NCBI RefSeq assembly: GCF_022664455.2
Contig: NZ_JAKRKC020000002.1
Coordinates: forward strand, 2,356,001 to 2,420,000
Origin: Actinomadura luzonensis
Lineage (GTDB): Bacteria > Actinomycetota > Actinomycetes > Streptosporangiales > Streptosporangiaceae
DNA length: 64,000 bases
Reading direction: 5' to 3'
Under the pieces are notes generated by a model. The model made no database searches, was not told the origin of the DNA, and saw nothing but the letters and a program-made list of their open reading frames with translations. Shown in pieces: positions 8,768-16,971 of this stretch. Made by a program: the position numbers and the translations under genes. The number at the start of each line of letters is the position of its first letter. Within the stretch, counting starts at the first letter, position 1.

Positions 8768-9457
8768 ATGGCCGAGACCACCAACGCACGCGGCGGCGGC
8801 AGGAGCAGGGCGATGCTGGCGAACCTCGCCCCGTCGATCCTGTTCGGGGTGGTCCTGCCGTTCGTCACCTACGGGATGCTGACCGACCGGGGGGTCGCAC
8901 CCGTCACCGCGCTCCTGCTCTCCTCGCTCTGGCCGGCCGCCGACGTGGCCCTCTACCTGGCCGTCAAGCGGCGCGTGGACGAGTTCGGGCTGATGATGCT
9001 GATCCTGCTGATGCTCGGCGCGCTCAGCTCCCTCGCCTACAACAGCACCGAGTTGTTCTTCATCAAGGACTCGGCCATCACCGGGCTGCTGGGGCTGACG
9101 TTCCTGGGCAGCCTCGCCCTGTCCCGGCCGATCATGTTCTACCTGGGACGCAAGTTCGGCAGCGACGGCACCCCCGAGGGACGGGCCCGCTGGGACGGCC
9201 TGTGGCAGTACCCCGGCTTCCGCCGCATCCAGTACCTGCTGACCACGGTGTGGGGCGTGACGTTCCTGCTGGAGGCGGCCACGCGCATCCTGCTGACCCG
9301 CCTCCTGCCGACCGCGACGATGCTGCTGGTCAACAACGTGCTGCCGATCGTCGTGGTGGCCGCCCTGGTGACCTGGACGTTCTTCATGGCGAAGCGGGGA
9401 CGGGCCCGCCAGGCCGCCGCGGCCGTCGCCGCTCAGGCGTCACCGGGGCCCTCCTGA
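8768..9457 (+). CDS. VC0807-family integral membrane protein
   Basis: 229-residue multi-spanning protein of unknown role. Hydrophobic segments lie near residues 17-37, 42-62, 72-95, 100-120, 155-175 and 185-208, and the sequence reads like the VC0807 family (LAPSILFGVVLPFVTYGML, FLGSLALSRPIMFYLGRKF). The start ATG at 8768 follows GTGAGGCGACG, a weak ribosome site. It is divergent from the PaaX-like regulator and may be its target. Converges on the next gene with a 13-bp gap. Confidence 0.75.
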   Translation: MAETTNARGGGRSRAMLANLAPSILFGVVLPFVTYGMLTDRGVAPVTALLLSSLWPAADVALYLAVKRRVDEFGLMMLILLMLGALSSLAYNSTELFFIKDSAITGLLGLTFLGSLALSRPIMFYLGRKFGSDGTPEGRARWDGLWQYPGFRRIQYLLTTVWGVTFLLEAATRILLTRLLPTATMLLVNNVLPIVVVAALVTWTFFMAKRGRARQAAAAVAAQASPGPS

Positions 9458-9470
9458 GCGGCGGCGGGAA

Positions 9471-11102
9471 TCACTCGATCAGGTCGCAGAGGGCCCGGCC
9501 CATGTCGTCGCCCAGCATGCCGAGAGCCGTCTCGGCGCGGGAGGCGAGCACCAGCGGCGGCACGCCGGCCACCAGGTCGGCGTGCGCCAGCCGGTCGAGG
9601 GCGGCGCCCACCAGCGGCGCCGTCACCCGCAGCGCCGGCTGCAGCGCGACGCCGCCCGTCGAGCCGCCGTGCAGGACGATGTTGCGGCTGCGGTAGAGGC
9701 GGCGCAGCGAGCCCTCCACGTGACGGCGCACCCGTCCGAGGACGTGACCGGGATCGGCGAGCAGCGCCCGCATGCGGGTGATCGCAGCGATGTCGCTCCT
9801 GCGCCGCCAGGAACGTTCCAACGGCAGCGAGTTGCCCGCCGCCAGCTCGGCCGCGACCAGGACCGCGCGTTCGCGGTTGGAGCCGCAGCGGTCCAGGCGT
9901 TCGGCCAGGTCGCCGCCGCTGACCCGGCGGATGCGGTGGGACAGCGCGGTCAGCTCGGCGCGCGGCCACGAGCACGTGACCAGCGCGGCGGCGCGGGAGG
10001 CGGCGACGACGCGTTCGCGCTCGTCAGGGTCGCGGGCCTCGGTCAGCAACGACTCCAGCGCGCTCCAGCCGCCCGCGACGGCGGGGGCGAGCGGGCCGTG
10101 GTTGAGCGCGGAGGCGAGTTCGAGCGCGTCGTCCACGGCGCTGCGCCGGCGGTCGCCGAGACGTTGCGGCTCGGCGCCGACCAGGTAGAGCTGGCGTTCG
10201 GCGGCCAGGGACAGCACGCGGGCGCCGCGCGCGGGCATGCGCAGCGGCATCGCCTGGTTCTGGTTGAGCACGACGGCCAGGTCGAACGGCGTCACCAGGG
10301 AGGTCGAGACGAAGCGAGCCCGGGCCTGGAGGCGTTCGACGAGGTCCGCGACGATCTCCAGGGCGCGCTCGACGTCGCGGGCCTCCACCTCGTAGGACAG
10401 GGCGCCGGCGATCGGCGCGGTGGTCTTGGCGCCGGCGGCGGCCATGAGATCCTCGGTCTCGCGCACGCCGATCCAGTGGGGCAGGCCGGTGGTGCGCTTT
10501 CTGTGCCGGTGCAGGTCGGCGAAGGGGACGAGGATCTTCCAGCGGGTGGGCCGCGTGGTCAGCAGGGCGGCGGCCTCGGTGATCAGGTCGGCGGCCGACA
10601 GGGTGAGCCGGCCGTCGCGGATCCAGCGGTCGAGGCCGTTCATGCTGTGGCCGCTGTCGAGCAGGTGGGAGGCGATGAAGCGGGCGGCCTTCTCCGGCGG
10701 CGGCGGGTTCGTGCCGGCCACGCAGGCCGCCCAGCGGTCGAGGTAGCCGGGGCGGCCGAGGTCGATGAGGTGGCGGAGCTTCCTGCGGCCGTCGCCGGCG
10801 ACGGTCAGCGTGCTGCGCAGGCACTCTTGCAGGCCGCGCCGGTACGCATTGGTGCCGAGCGCGGGATCGTCGCCGAGCAGGCGCTCCAGTTCGCGCCGCT
10901 GCCAGTCGACCGCCGACTGCGACAGCACCCGGCGCTCGACCCAGGCGCCCGCCTCGTACAGCTCCTCCAGGGACAGGAAGGCGCCGACGTCCCAGAGCCG
11001 GCGTGGCCAGGGGGTCGTCAGGTCGCAGAAGTTCATGATGCGCGCGGCGACGTGCTGGGAGTAGGCGGAGGAGGCGTCGCGCCCGGGGGGTGGGGTGTGC
11101 AT
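9471..11102 (-). CDS. Uncharacterised protein with C-terminal HEPN-like motif
   Basis: 543-residue protein I do not recognise as a whole. It is Arg/Ala/Leu-rich, has no signal or membrane segment, and is mostly helical in character. Near the C-terminus, LRRLYRSRNIVLHGG contains Arg473-Asn-x3-His478, the R-N-x3-H pattern of HEPN ribonucleases, in the form seen in Apea-like HEPN domains. This suggests, but does not prove, an RNA-cutting defence or abortive-infection effector. The central region (residues 180-330) has no recognisable motif. ATG at 11102 follows AAGGTC. It stands alone, with no evident antitoxin or regulator. Confidence 0.65.
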   Translation of the reverse strand: MHTPPPGRDASSAYSQHVAARIMNFCDLTTPWPRRLWDVGAFLSLEELYEAGAWVERRVLSQSAVDWQRRELERLLGDDPALGTNAYRRGLQECLRSTLTVAGDGRRKLRHLIDLGRPGYLDRWAACVAGTNPPPPEKAARFIASHLLDSGHSMNGLDRWIRDGRLTLSAADLITEAAALLTTRPTRWKILVPFADLHRHRKRTTGLPHWIGVRETEDLMAAAGAKTTAPIAGALSYEVEARDVERALEIVADLVERLQARARFVSTSLVTPFDLAVVLNQNQAMPLRMPARGARVLSLAAERQLYLVGAEPQRLGDRRRSAVDDALELASALNHGPLAPAVAGGWSALESLLTEARDPDERERVVAASRAAALVTCSWPRAELTALSHRIRRVSGGDLAERLDRCGSNRERAVLVAAELAAGNSLPLERSWRRRSDIAAITRMRALLADPGHVLGRVRRHVEGSLRRLYRSRNIVLHGGSTGGVALQPALRVTAPLVGAALDRLAHADLVAGVPPLVLASRAETALGMLGDDMGRALCDLIE

Positions 11103-11225
11103 GCGGCGACCTTGCGAGTGAGCCGGGGGGACCGGAGGCCAGTGTGACTACCGTCAGCATAAGGTAGCGGCACGCTGCGTGTTCGTTGTACCATCGAAGC
11201 AGACTAGTCCGGGGCTGCGGCCCCC

Positions 11226-11263
11226 CAGAGGGCGTGATCACCGCGATCACGCCCTCTGTTTTT
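11226..11263 (+). terminator. Strong intrinsic terminator with no gene upstream on its strand
   Basis: A perfect 14-bp stem (left arm CAGAGGGCGTGATC at 11226-11239, right arm at 11245-11258), 5-nt loop, then five T. On the other strand the stem is followed by GGGGGG rather than T, so it terminates plus-strand transcripts. The nearest upstream gene is on the minus strand. Confidence 0.85.
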
Positions 11264-11391
11264 ACGTCAAGCGCGGATCGGGTACGGGACCGCGCTCGCC
11301 GCCCCACAGATGGTCATCGGATGTATGTTCCCGAGAACCGGTCAGGGTCTGTACATATCCGGCCACAGTGGCTTATACATGGGACCTCTGT

Positions 11392-11397
11392 TAGGTT
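11392..11397 (+). promoter_or_regulatory. -10 element for a probably leaderless transcript
   Basis: TAGGTT matches TANNNT and ends six bases before the ATG at 11404, so transcription would start at or next to the start codon. No ribosome-binding site is present, which fits leaderless translation. Confidence 0.45.
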
Positions 11398-11403
11398 TCG
11401 CGC

Positions 11404-12240
11404 ATGGACATGGACCGCATCGACGCGCACCACCACGTGTGGGACCTCGCCGCCCGTCCGCACGCCTGGCTCGACCCCGAGCCGATGGCGCCCGTGCGGC
11501 GCACGTTCACGCTCGACGACCTCGCCGGGCCCGCCGCCGCGGCCGGGATCACCCGCACGGTGCTCGTGCAGGTGCTCGGCGACCTCGCGGAGACCCGCGA
11601 GTTCCTGGCCCTCGCCGCCGCGTCCGACCTGGTCGCGGGCGTGGTCGGGTGGATCGACCTGACCGCGCCCGACGCCGCCGACACCCTGGCCGCGCTGCCG
11701 CCCGGCCTGGTCGGCGTGCGCCACGGCGTGCAGTCCGAGCCCGACCCGGCCTGGCTGGGCCGCCCCGACGTGCGCCGCGGCCTGGCCGCCGTCGAGGCCG
11801 CCGGGCTCGCCTACGACCTGCTCACCCTGCCGCACCAGCTCCCCGCCGCGATCGACGCGGCACGGGCGTTGCCCGGGCTCACGTTCGTGCTCGACCACCT
11901 GTCCAAGCCGCCGATCGCGGCGGGCGAGCTGGAGCCGTGGCGCGGCCGGATGAAGGAGCTGGCCGCGCTGCCCAACGTGTACTGCAAGCTGTCCGGCCTG
12001 GTCACCGAGGCCGACTGGCGGACGTGGACGGTCGCCGACCTGCGGCCGTACGCGGAGGTCGCGCTGGAGGCGTTCGGCCCGGAGCGCGTCATGTTCGGCT
12101 CCGACTGGCCGGTCTGCCTGCTGGCCGCCGGGTACGCCGAGGTCGCCGGCGCCGCCGCCGAGCTGTGCGCGGGCCTGACCGAGGGCGAGCGGGCCGACGT
12201 CTTCGCCGGCGCCGCCCGCCGCGCCTACAAGCTGCCCTAG
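11404..12240 (+). CDS. COG3618 amidohydrolase (fuconolactonase/PDC-lactonase type)
   Basis: 278-residue TIM-barrel hydrolase. Metal-binding motif DAHHHVWDL at residues 7-15, later FVLDHLSKPP (His) and FGSDWPVC (Asp) give the usual active-site set. Relatives hydrolyse sugar lactones such as L-fucono-1,5-lactone, or 2-pyrone-4,6-dicarboxylate. A sugar-lactone role fits the neighbouring DUF4432 and SDR genes, which face it and share its downstream end: its TAG and the neighbour's TAG overlap in CTAG. Confidence 0.85.
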   Translation: MDMDRIDAHHHVWDLAARPHAWLDPEPMAPVRRTFTLDDLAGPAAAAGITRTVLVQVLGDLAETREFLALAAASDLVAGVVGWIDLTAPDAADTLAALPPGLVGVRHGVQSEPDPAWLGRPDVRRGLAAVEAAGLAYDLLTLPHQLPAAIDAARALPGLTFVLDHLSKPPIAAGELEPWRGRMKELAALPNVYCKLSGLVTEADWRTWTVADLRPYAEVALEAFGPERVMFGSDWPVCLLAAGYAEVAGAAAELCAGLTEGERADVFAGAARRAYKLP

Positions 12241-13277
12241 GACACCCGGAAGGTGGTGTGGTAGGTCCGCGACTCCAGCGGCCCGAGCCAGATCATGCTG
12301 CCGTCCTCCCGCGCCGCCGCGTCGCCGGACACGTGGTGCGTGGACGGCTCCAGGCCGACCGCGTAGTTGCCCGAGCGCAGGTTCAGCCACTCGAAGAAGT
12401 ACGGGAACTCCGCGGCCGGCCACTCCACCGACACCTTCATCCCGAGCCGGTCGTTGGCCACCGCCACCCGGTGCAGGCCGTCCTCGCCGGGCACCAGCGC
12501 GTGCTCGTACACCTGCTCCACGAACCCGGGCACGGGGCCGGGGAAGGTGACGTGGTCGGCCTTCTGCTCGGCGACGCTGTCGCTCCGCCACACCGTCTCG
12601 CGGATGTCGGCCTCCAGCCGGGCGCCCTCGTCCAGCAGCGGCCAGCCCAGGTTGATGTGGTAGAGGAACATGTGCGGCGTGGGCTCGAAGCCGGCGTTGG
12701 ATACCGTGTCGACCAGCCGGATCTCGTTCCCGCCGAGGTCGGCCTCGATCCGCCGGACCAGCCGCAGGTTCTCGGCGAAGACGGCCGCCTGGCGCACCTC
12801 GCCCTCGGCCCACAGCACGCAGCGCTCGTCCTCCCACCGCTCGCCGTAGCCGGTCAGCCGGGCCGGCAGGTTCGCCGCCCGGCCGTGCAGCCCGTGCCGC
12901 ACGCTGGCGCGCGGCGGGTAGCGGTAGCCGCCGGCGGGCACCTCGCCGCCGAACAGCGTGTGGTCCAGCCCGGCGGTGACGATCAGCCCGGAGAACGAGC
13001 GCAGCCACGACAGGCCGTCCTCGTCGTTGTTCTCGTGCAGCCCCGGGTGGCGGAAGCCGGTGGGGGAGCGCCAGCCGAACGAGCGCCCGGCGTGCTCGGC
13101 GTGCCCGATGTCCATGCACCGGTCCACCAGCACCTCGAACGCCAGCCCGGTGCCGGTGCGGAACTCCAGCGCCCGCACGCCGCGCTCCACCCCGTCGCCG
13201 AGCGTCACCAGCCGGACCCCGCCGGCCGCGCTCAGGTCACCGGTCAGCTCGGCCAGCCGCCTGCGGTCCGGCGTCAT
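12237..13277 (-). CDS. DUF4432 / aldose-1-epimerase-like protein
   Basis: 346-residue protein of the galactose-mutarotase superfamily, DUF4432 branch. Visible segments include DRCMDIGHAEHAGRS, HGLHGRAANLPA and HMFLYHINLGWPLLDEG, with conserved His and Asp/Glu as expected for sugar binding. Likely handles a free aldose or its anomer before oxidation by the SDR encoded just upstream. Its ATG overlaps the SDR stop (ATGA), so they are coupled. Activity as a true mutarotase is not established for this branch. Confidence 0.8.
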   Translation of the reverse strand: MTPDRRRLAELTGDLSAAGGVRLVTLGDGVERGVRALEFRTGTGLAFEVLVDRCMDIGHAEHAGRSFGWRSPTGFRHPGLHENNDEDGLSWLRSFSGLIVTAGLDHTLFGGEVPAGGYRYPPRASVRHGLHGRAANLPARLTGYGERWEDERCVLWAEGEVRQAAVFAENLRLVRRIEADLGGNEIRLVDTVSNAGFEPTPHMFLYHINLGWPLLDEGARLEADIRETVWRSDSVAEQKADHVTFPGPVPGFVEQVYEHALVPGEDGLHRVAVANDRLGMKVSVEWPAAEFPYFFEWLNLRSGNYAVGLEPSTHHVSGDAAAREDGSMIWLGPLESRTYHTTFRVS

Positions 13278-13975
13278 GCCATCACCCACCCTCCGTTGAC
13301 TTCGATGGTCTGGCCCGTCACGAACGAGGCGTCCGGACCGGCGAGGAAGGACACCACGGCCGCCAGCTCCTCCGGCGTGCCGCGCCGCTGGAGCGCCTGC
13401 CGCTCCAGCACCATCCGGTTGTAGGCCGCCAGGTCCTCGTGGATCGCCTCGGCGGCCGTCGGGAACGCGCCGGGCGAGACGCAGTTGACCCGGATCTCGC
13501 GCGGCCCCAGCTCGCGGGCCAGCGCCCGGGTGAGGGCCGCCGCCGCGCCCTTGGTGGACACGTACGCGGCCAGACCGGCCCAGCCGCCGTGCATGGTGAT
13601 CGAGGCGACGTTCACGATCGCGCCGCCGCCGAGCCCGGCCATGTGGCGGGCCGCGTGCTGCGCGCACAGCCAGTAGGCGCGCTGGTTGACCGCCACGACG
13701 TCGTCGTACTCGGCCAGCGGCACCTCCAGGAACGGCCGGGCCGGGTAGATCGCGGCGTTGTTGACCAGCACGCCGACCGGGCCCAGCCGGGCGGCGGTCT
13801 CGGCGAACGCCGCCTCGATCGCGGCCGGGTCGCGCAGGTCCACGGCGAGGCTCAGCGCGCCCGTGTCCTTGACGTCGAGGTCGAGCGCCGCGACCTGGTG
13901 GCCGTCGGCCGTCAGGCGGCGGACGATCGCCGTGCCGAGCGCTCCGGCCGCGCCGGTGACCAGCGCCGTGCTCAT
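13274..13975 (-). CDS. SDR-family dehydrogenase (possible sugar dehydrogenase)
   Basis: 233-residue classical short-chain dehydrogenase. Cofactor loop VTGAAGALG at the N-terminus, LVNNAA, catalytic Ser in VNVASITMHGG and Tyr-x3-Lys in AAYVSTKGA. Asp/Leu after the second strand (LDLDV) favours NAD+. With the neighbouring lactonase and mutarotase-like protein it may oxidise an aldose to its lactone. ATG at 13975 is preceded by GGAGG at 8 bases; an upstream ATG at 13990 is less well placed. It overlaps the gene upstream by ATGA. Confidence 0.85.
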   Translation of the reverse strand: MSTALVTGAAGALGTAIVRRLTADGHQVAALDLDVKDTGALSLAVDLRDPAAIEAAFAETAARLGPVGVLVNNAAIYPARPFLEVPLAEYDDVVAVNQRAYWLCAQHAARHMAGLGGGAIVNVASITMHGGWAGLAAYVSTKGAAAALTRALARELGPREIRVNCVSPGAFPTAAEAIHEDLAAYNRMVLERQALQRRGTPEELAAVVSFLAGPDASFVTGQTIEVNGGWVMA

Positions 13976-15015
13976 GGGTGATGCCTCCATTCCTCACGCA
14001 GGTCACCCAGCAGGTCACGGGCCGGCGCGCGGGCCAGCAGCCCGTCGCGGATCAGCGCCGACGAGCGCTCCTGCAGGGCGATGTAGCCGGGGAAGCGCGG
14101 CCTGATCCAGGCGGCCTCCAGCGTGGCCAGGGTGTCGCGGTGGAAGGGCCCGCCCCGTTGCCAGGCGGCGAGGGCGGCGGGCTGGCCGCCGGCGGACGGG
14201 AACAGCTTCGTCTGCACCGGCTCGGAGGTCAGCCGCAGCAGGTGCGCGCGCACCGCGTCGCGGAGCTCGCCGATCCGGCGCCGGGAGACGGCGAGGCCGG
14301 TGCCGCCCAGCACGCTGCCGGGCGGCCGGCCGGGCCAGGCGGGCGCGTCGCCGAACGCCAGCGGGTAGGTGACGTACCCGTACAGGAGGGGGCAGAAGTC
14401 GGCCTCGCCCGCCGTGATCGCGTCCAGCACCCCGATCGGGTTGCGCACCGAGAGGCCGGGGTCGGACAGCGCCAGCAGCTCCGCCATCAGCTCCAGCGCC
14501 CGCAGCCCGGCCGCCTCGTCGCGGAACCCGCCCTCGCAGAGCGCGCAGAACATGAGGAACGCGTGCGGCCCGCCGAGGCACAGCGCCATCCGCGCGCCGC
14601 CGCGCGCCAGCGCGGCCACCTCGGGCCAGGCGGCGGGCACCCGCAGGCCGGGACGGGCGGCGGCGACCTGCGCGGCCGCGTCGAGCGGCAGCGCCCACTG
14701 CCGGCCGTCCAGGCGGTAGCTCTCCCAGGAGCGGCCCGCGAAGCGCAGCCCGGCCAGCTCCTCCGGCGCGAACAGCTCCTCCATGGGCGTCAGCGCGTCC
14801 ACGGCCGCGCCCAGCCCGGGATGGTCGATCACCAGCACGTCGTAGGTCCCGGCCAGCTCCGCGATCGGCTCGGCCTCGAAGCCCTCCAGCGGCTGGCGGT
14901 CCCACACGATCGGCTCGGGCACCTCGCCGTACGGGTTGCCGCCCGCGAGGTCGAGCCGGGTCAGCTCGTCCAGCGGGCCGTAGCCGCGCGGGTGGTCCCA
15001 GGTCAGTCCTCGCAT
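13972..15015 (-). CDS. Periplasmic-binding-fold protein without signal peptide
   Basis: 347-residue protein resembling family 1 extracellular solute-binding proteins but starting directly MRGLTWDHPRGYGPLDEL with no signal peptide or lipobox, so it should be cytoplasmic. The N-terminal block lacks hydrophobicity; the middle has YDVLVIDHPGLG, the hinge-like TPMEELFA and a Gly-rich GGTGLAVSRRRI. Such proteins occur beside CaiB/BaiF CoA-transferase and enoyl-CoA hydratase genes, as here. No permease or ATPase gene is near. It may sense or sequester a metabolite. It overlaps the CoA-transferase gene by 13 bp. Confidence 0.7.
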   Translation of the reverse strand: MRGLTWDHPRGYGPLDELTRLDLAGGNPYGEVPEPIVWDRQPLEGFEAEPIAELAGTYDVLVIDHPGLGAAVDALTPMEELFAPEELAGLRFAGRSWESYRLDGRQWALPLDAAAQVAAARPGLRVPAAWPEVAALARGGARMALCLGGPHAFLMFCALCEGGFRDEAAGLRALELMAELLALSDPGLSVRNPIGVLDAITAGEADFCPLLYGYVTYPLAFGDAPAWPGRPPGSVLGGTGLAVSRRRIGELRDAVRAHLLRLTSEPVQTKLFPSAGGQPAALAAWQRGGPFHRDTLATLEAAWIRPRFPGYIALQERSSALIRDGLLARAPARDLLGDLREEWRHHP

Positions 15016-16193
15016 GCCAGCACGCCCTCCGCGACCAGCTCGGCCGTGCGCTCCTCGGGATAGCCCAGCTCGGCCATCAGCTCGCGGGTGTGCTCGCCGA
15101 CCAGCGGCGCGCCCCGCCGCACCTCCGGCGGGCTGGCGCTCAGCCCGTACGGGAAGCCGGGCGTGGTGACGGTGCCCTCCGTGCGGTGCTCGTAGGTGAC
15201 GAACGAGCCGTTGTGCGCCACCTGCGGATCGGCCACCAGGTCGGCGTAGCCGTACACCGGGCCCGCCCACAGGTCGTGCCGGGCGCAGATCTCCAGCCAC
15301 TCGGCGGTCGTGCGGTCCGGCAGGCGGCGGGCCACCAGGGCGGTGATCTCGTCGCGCCGGGTGTGGCCGTCGGCGTCGCCGTCCATCCCGGCCAGCTCCG
15401 GCAGGCCGAAGGCGACGGCGAGCGCGTCCAGCCGGGGCATGCCGAGCGCGATGAAGCCGTCCTTGGTGGCGAACACCCCGTACGGGGCGCGGATGTAGGT
15501 GTGGCCGTGCGGCTCGCGCCCGCGCCGCTGCGGCACCTTGCCGACGGTGAAGACCGACAGCTCCTGCATCTGCACGGCGATGGCCGCGTCCAGCATGTTG
15601 ACGCTGACCCGCTGGCCCTCGCCGGTGCGCTCGCGGTGCAGCAGCGCGGCCAGCGCGCCCTCGAAGGCGCTGTAGGCGGTGATGGCGTCGATCGCGTACG
15701 TGCCGGCCGGCGCGGGCGGGTCGCCGTCGCGGCCGGTGCTCAGCATGGCGCCGCTCATGGCCTGCAGCAGCAGGTCCTGGCCGGGGCGGGCGAGGTAGGG
15801 GCCGCTCTCGCCGTAGCCGGACATGGAGACGTAGACCACGCGCGGGTTGAGCGCGCTGATCGCGGCGTGGTCCATGCCGAGCCGTTCGGCGACGCCCGGC
15901 CGGTAGTTCTGCAGGAACACGTCGGCGGTGGCGGCCAGACGGTGCGCGATCTCGCGGCCCTCGGCGGACTTGAGGTCGACCGCGAGGCTGCGCTTGTTGC
16001 GGTTCAGCGACAGGAACGAGGCGTTCACCCGGTTGCCCGTCGCGCCGCCGGCCGGGGCGTGGCGCTGCCACTCGCCGGTGACCGGCTCGACCTTGACCAC
16101 GTCCGCGCCGAGGTCGCCGAGGCGCATGGCGGCGAGGGGGCCGGCCATCGCGATGGACAGGTCGACGACGCGGTAGCCGTCCAGCACGCCCAT
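15003..16193 (-). CDS. CaiB/BaiF family CoA-transferase
   Basis: 396-residue class III CoA-transferase. It opens with the family signature VVDLSIAMAGPLAAMRLGDL, continues LGADVVKVE and FLSLNRNKRSLAVDLK, and has the conserved Asp140 in ARPGQDLLLQAMSG expected to form the acyl-CoA anhydride. Substrate unknown; carboxylate acceptors such as carnitine, mesaconate or bile acids are known in the family. One base separates it from the enoyl-CoA hydratase gene, so both likely act in one CoA-linked step series. Confidence 0.9.
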   Translation of the reverse strand: MGVLDGYRVVDLSIAMAGPLAAMRLGDLGADVVKVEPVTGEWQRHAPAGGATGNRVNASFLSLNRNKRSLAVDLKSAEGREIAHRLAATADVFLQNYRPGVAERLGMDHAAISALNPRVVYVSMSGYGESGPYLARPGQDLLLQAMSGAMLSTGRDGDPPAPAGTYAIDAITAYSAFEGALAALLHRERTGEGQRVSVNMLDAAIAVQMQELSVFTVGKVPQRRGREPHGHTYIRAPYGVFATKDGFIALGMPRLDALAVAFGLPELAGMDGDADGHTRRDEITALVARRLPDRTTAEWLEICARHDLWAGPVYGYADLVADPQVAHNGSFVTYEHRTEGTVTTPGFPYGLSASPPEVRRGAPLVGEHTRELMAELGYPEERTAELVAEGVLACED

Positions 16194-16194
16194 G

Positions 16195-16959
16195 TCAGCG
16201 CCCCTCGAAGACGGGCTCGCGGCGGGCGGCGAAGGCGGCCCGGCCCTCGGCGGCGTCGGCGGTCGCCATGCAGACGGTCTGCAGGTCGCGCTCGTACTGG
16301 ATGGCCTGCTCGAGCGGCATCGAGTAGGCGGCCCGCAGGTTGGCCTTGGCGGTCTGGGCGGCGATCGGCGGGCGGGCGGCGATCCGGCCGGCCAGCTCGC
16401 GGGCCGCGGGCAGCAGCTCCTCCGGCGGGTGCACGGCGGTGACCAGGCCCCACTCCCGGGCGCGGGCCGCGTCGATCGGGTCGCCGGTCAGCAGCATCGT
16501 GGCCGCGTTGCCCGGCCCGACGCAGTGGGCGAGCAGCGCGGACTGGCCGCTGCCGCCGATCCAGCCGAGCTTGATCTCCGGCGCGGCGAACGTGGCCCCG
16601 GTCGCGGCCAGCCGGATGTCGCAGGCCAGGGCCAGCTCCAGGCCGCCGCCGTAGGCGTACCCGTGCACGGCCGCGATGATCGGCGTGCGCAGCGCGCGTA
16701 CGGCGTCGCCGTAGTCGCCGCGGTTGCGGAACTCCCACGGGGTGGCGTACGCGTCGAGCTCGCCGATGTCGCTGCCCACGCAGAACGAGCGCTCGCCCGC
16801 GCCGGTGAGCACCGCCGCCCGCACGGCCGGGTCGGCGTCGATCCTGGCCAGGCAGGCGCGCAGGGCGTCGGCCATGGCGGGGGTGATGGCGTTGAGCTTG
16901 GCGGGACGGTTCAGGGTGACGACGGCCACCGGGCCGTCGACGTCGAGGAGGACGTCCAA
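16195..16959 (-). CDS. Enoyl-CoA hydratase/isomerase family protein
   Basis: 254-residue crotonase-fold enzyme. Oxyanion-hole segments SFCVGSDI and AVHGYAYGGGLELAL are present, with Glu in GGLEL and Glu in APEIKLGWIGG matching the two catalytic glutamates of hydratases. The usual PGAGG after the second Glu is changed to GGSGQ, so substrate or reaction may differ. Probably acts on the CoA ester made by the CoA-transferase encoded next to it. Confidence 0.87.
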   Translation of the reverse strand: MDVLLDVDGPVAVVTLNRPAKLNAITPAMADALRACLARIDADPAVRAAVLTGAGERSFCVGSDIGELDAYATPWEFRNRGDYGDAVRALRTPIIAAVHGYAYGGGLELALACDIRLAATGATFAAPEIKLGWIGGSGQSALLAHCVGPGNAATMLLTGDPIDAARAREWGLVTAVHPPEELLPAARELAGRIAARPPIAAQTAKANLRAAYSMPLEQAIQYERDLQTVCMATADAAEGRAAFAARREPVFEGR

Positions 16960-16971
16960 GGGTGAGAGCTC

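Larger units (their letters stand above)
11103..11403. other. Intergenic region with orphan terminator and structured DNA
   Basis: 301 bp between divergent genes. It holds a short GC hairpin (GGGGC/GCCCC, about 11211-11225), a strong plus-strand terminator at 11226-11263, and recurrent ATGTA/TACAT motifs at 11320-11326, 11351-11357 and 11375-11380 in front of the hydrolase gene. No convincing ORF is seen. Confidence 0.6.

Noticed and set aside
11226..11263. Attachment site or inverted repeat of a mobile element
   Set aside because: No integrase or transposase is nearby; a perfect stem directly followed by a T run is explained by termination.
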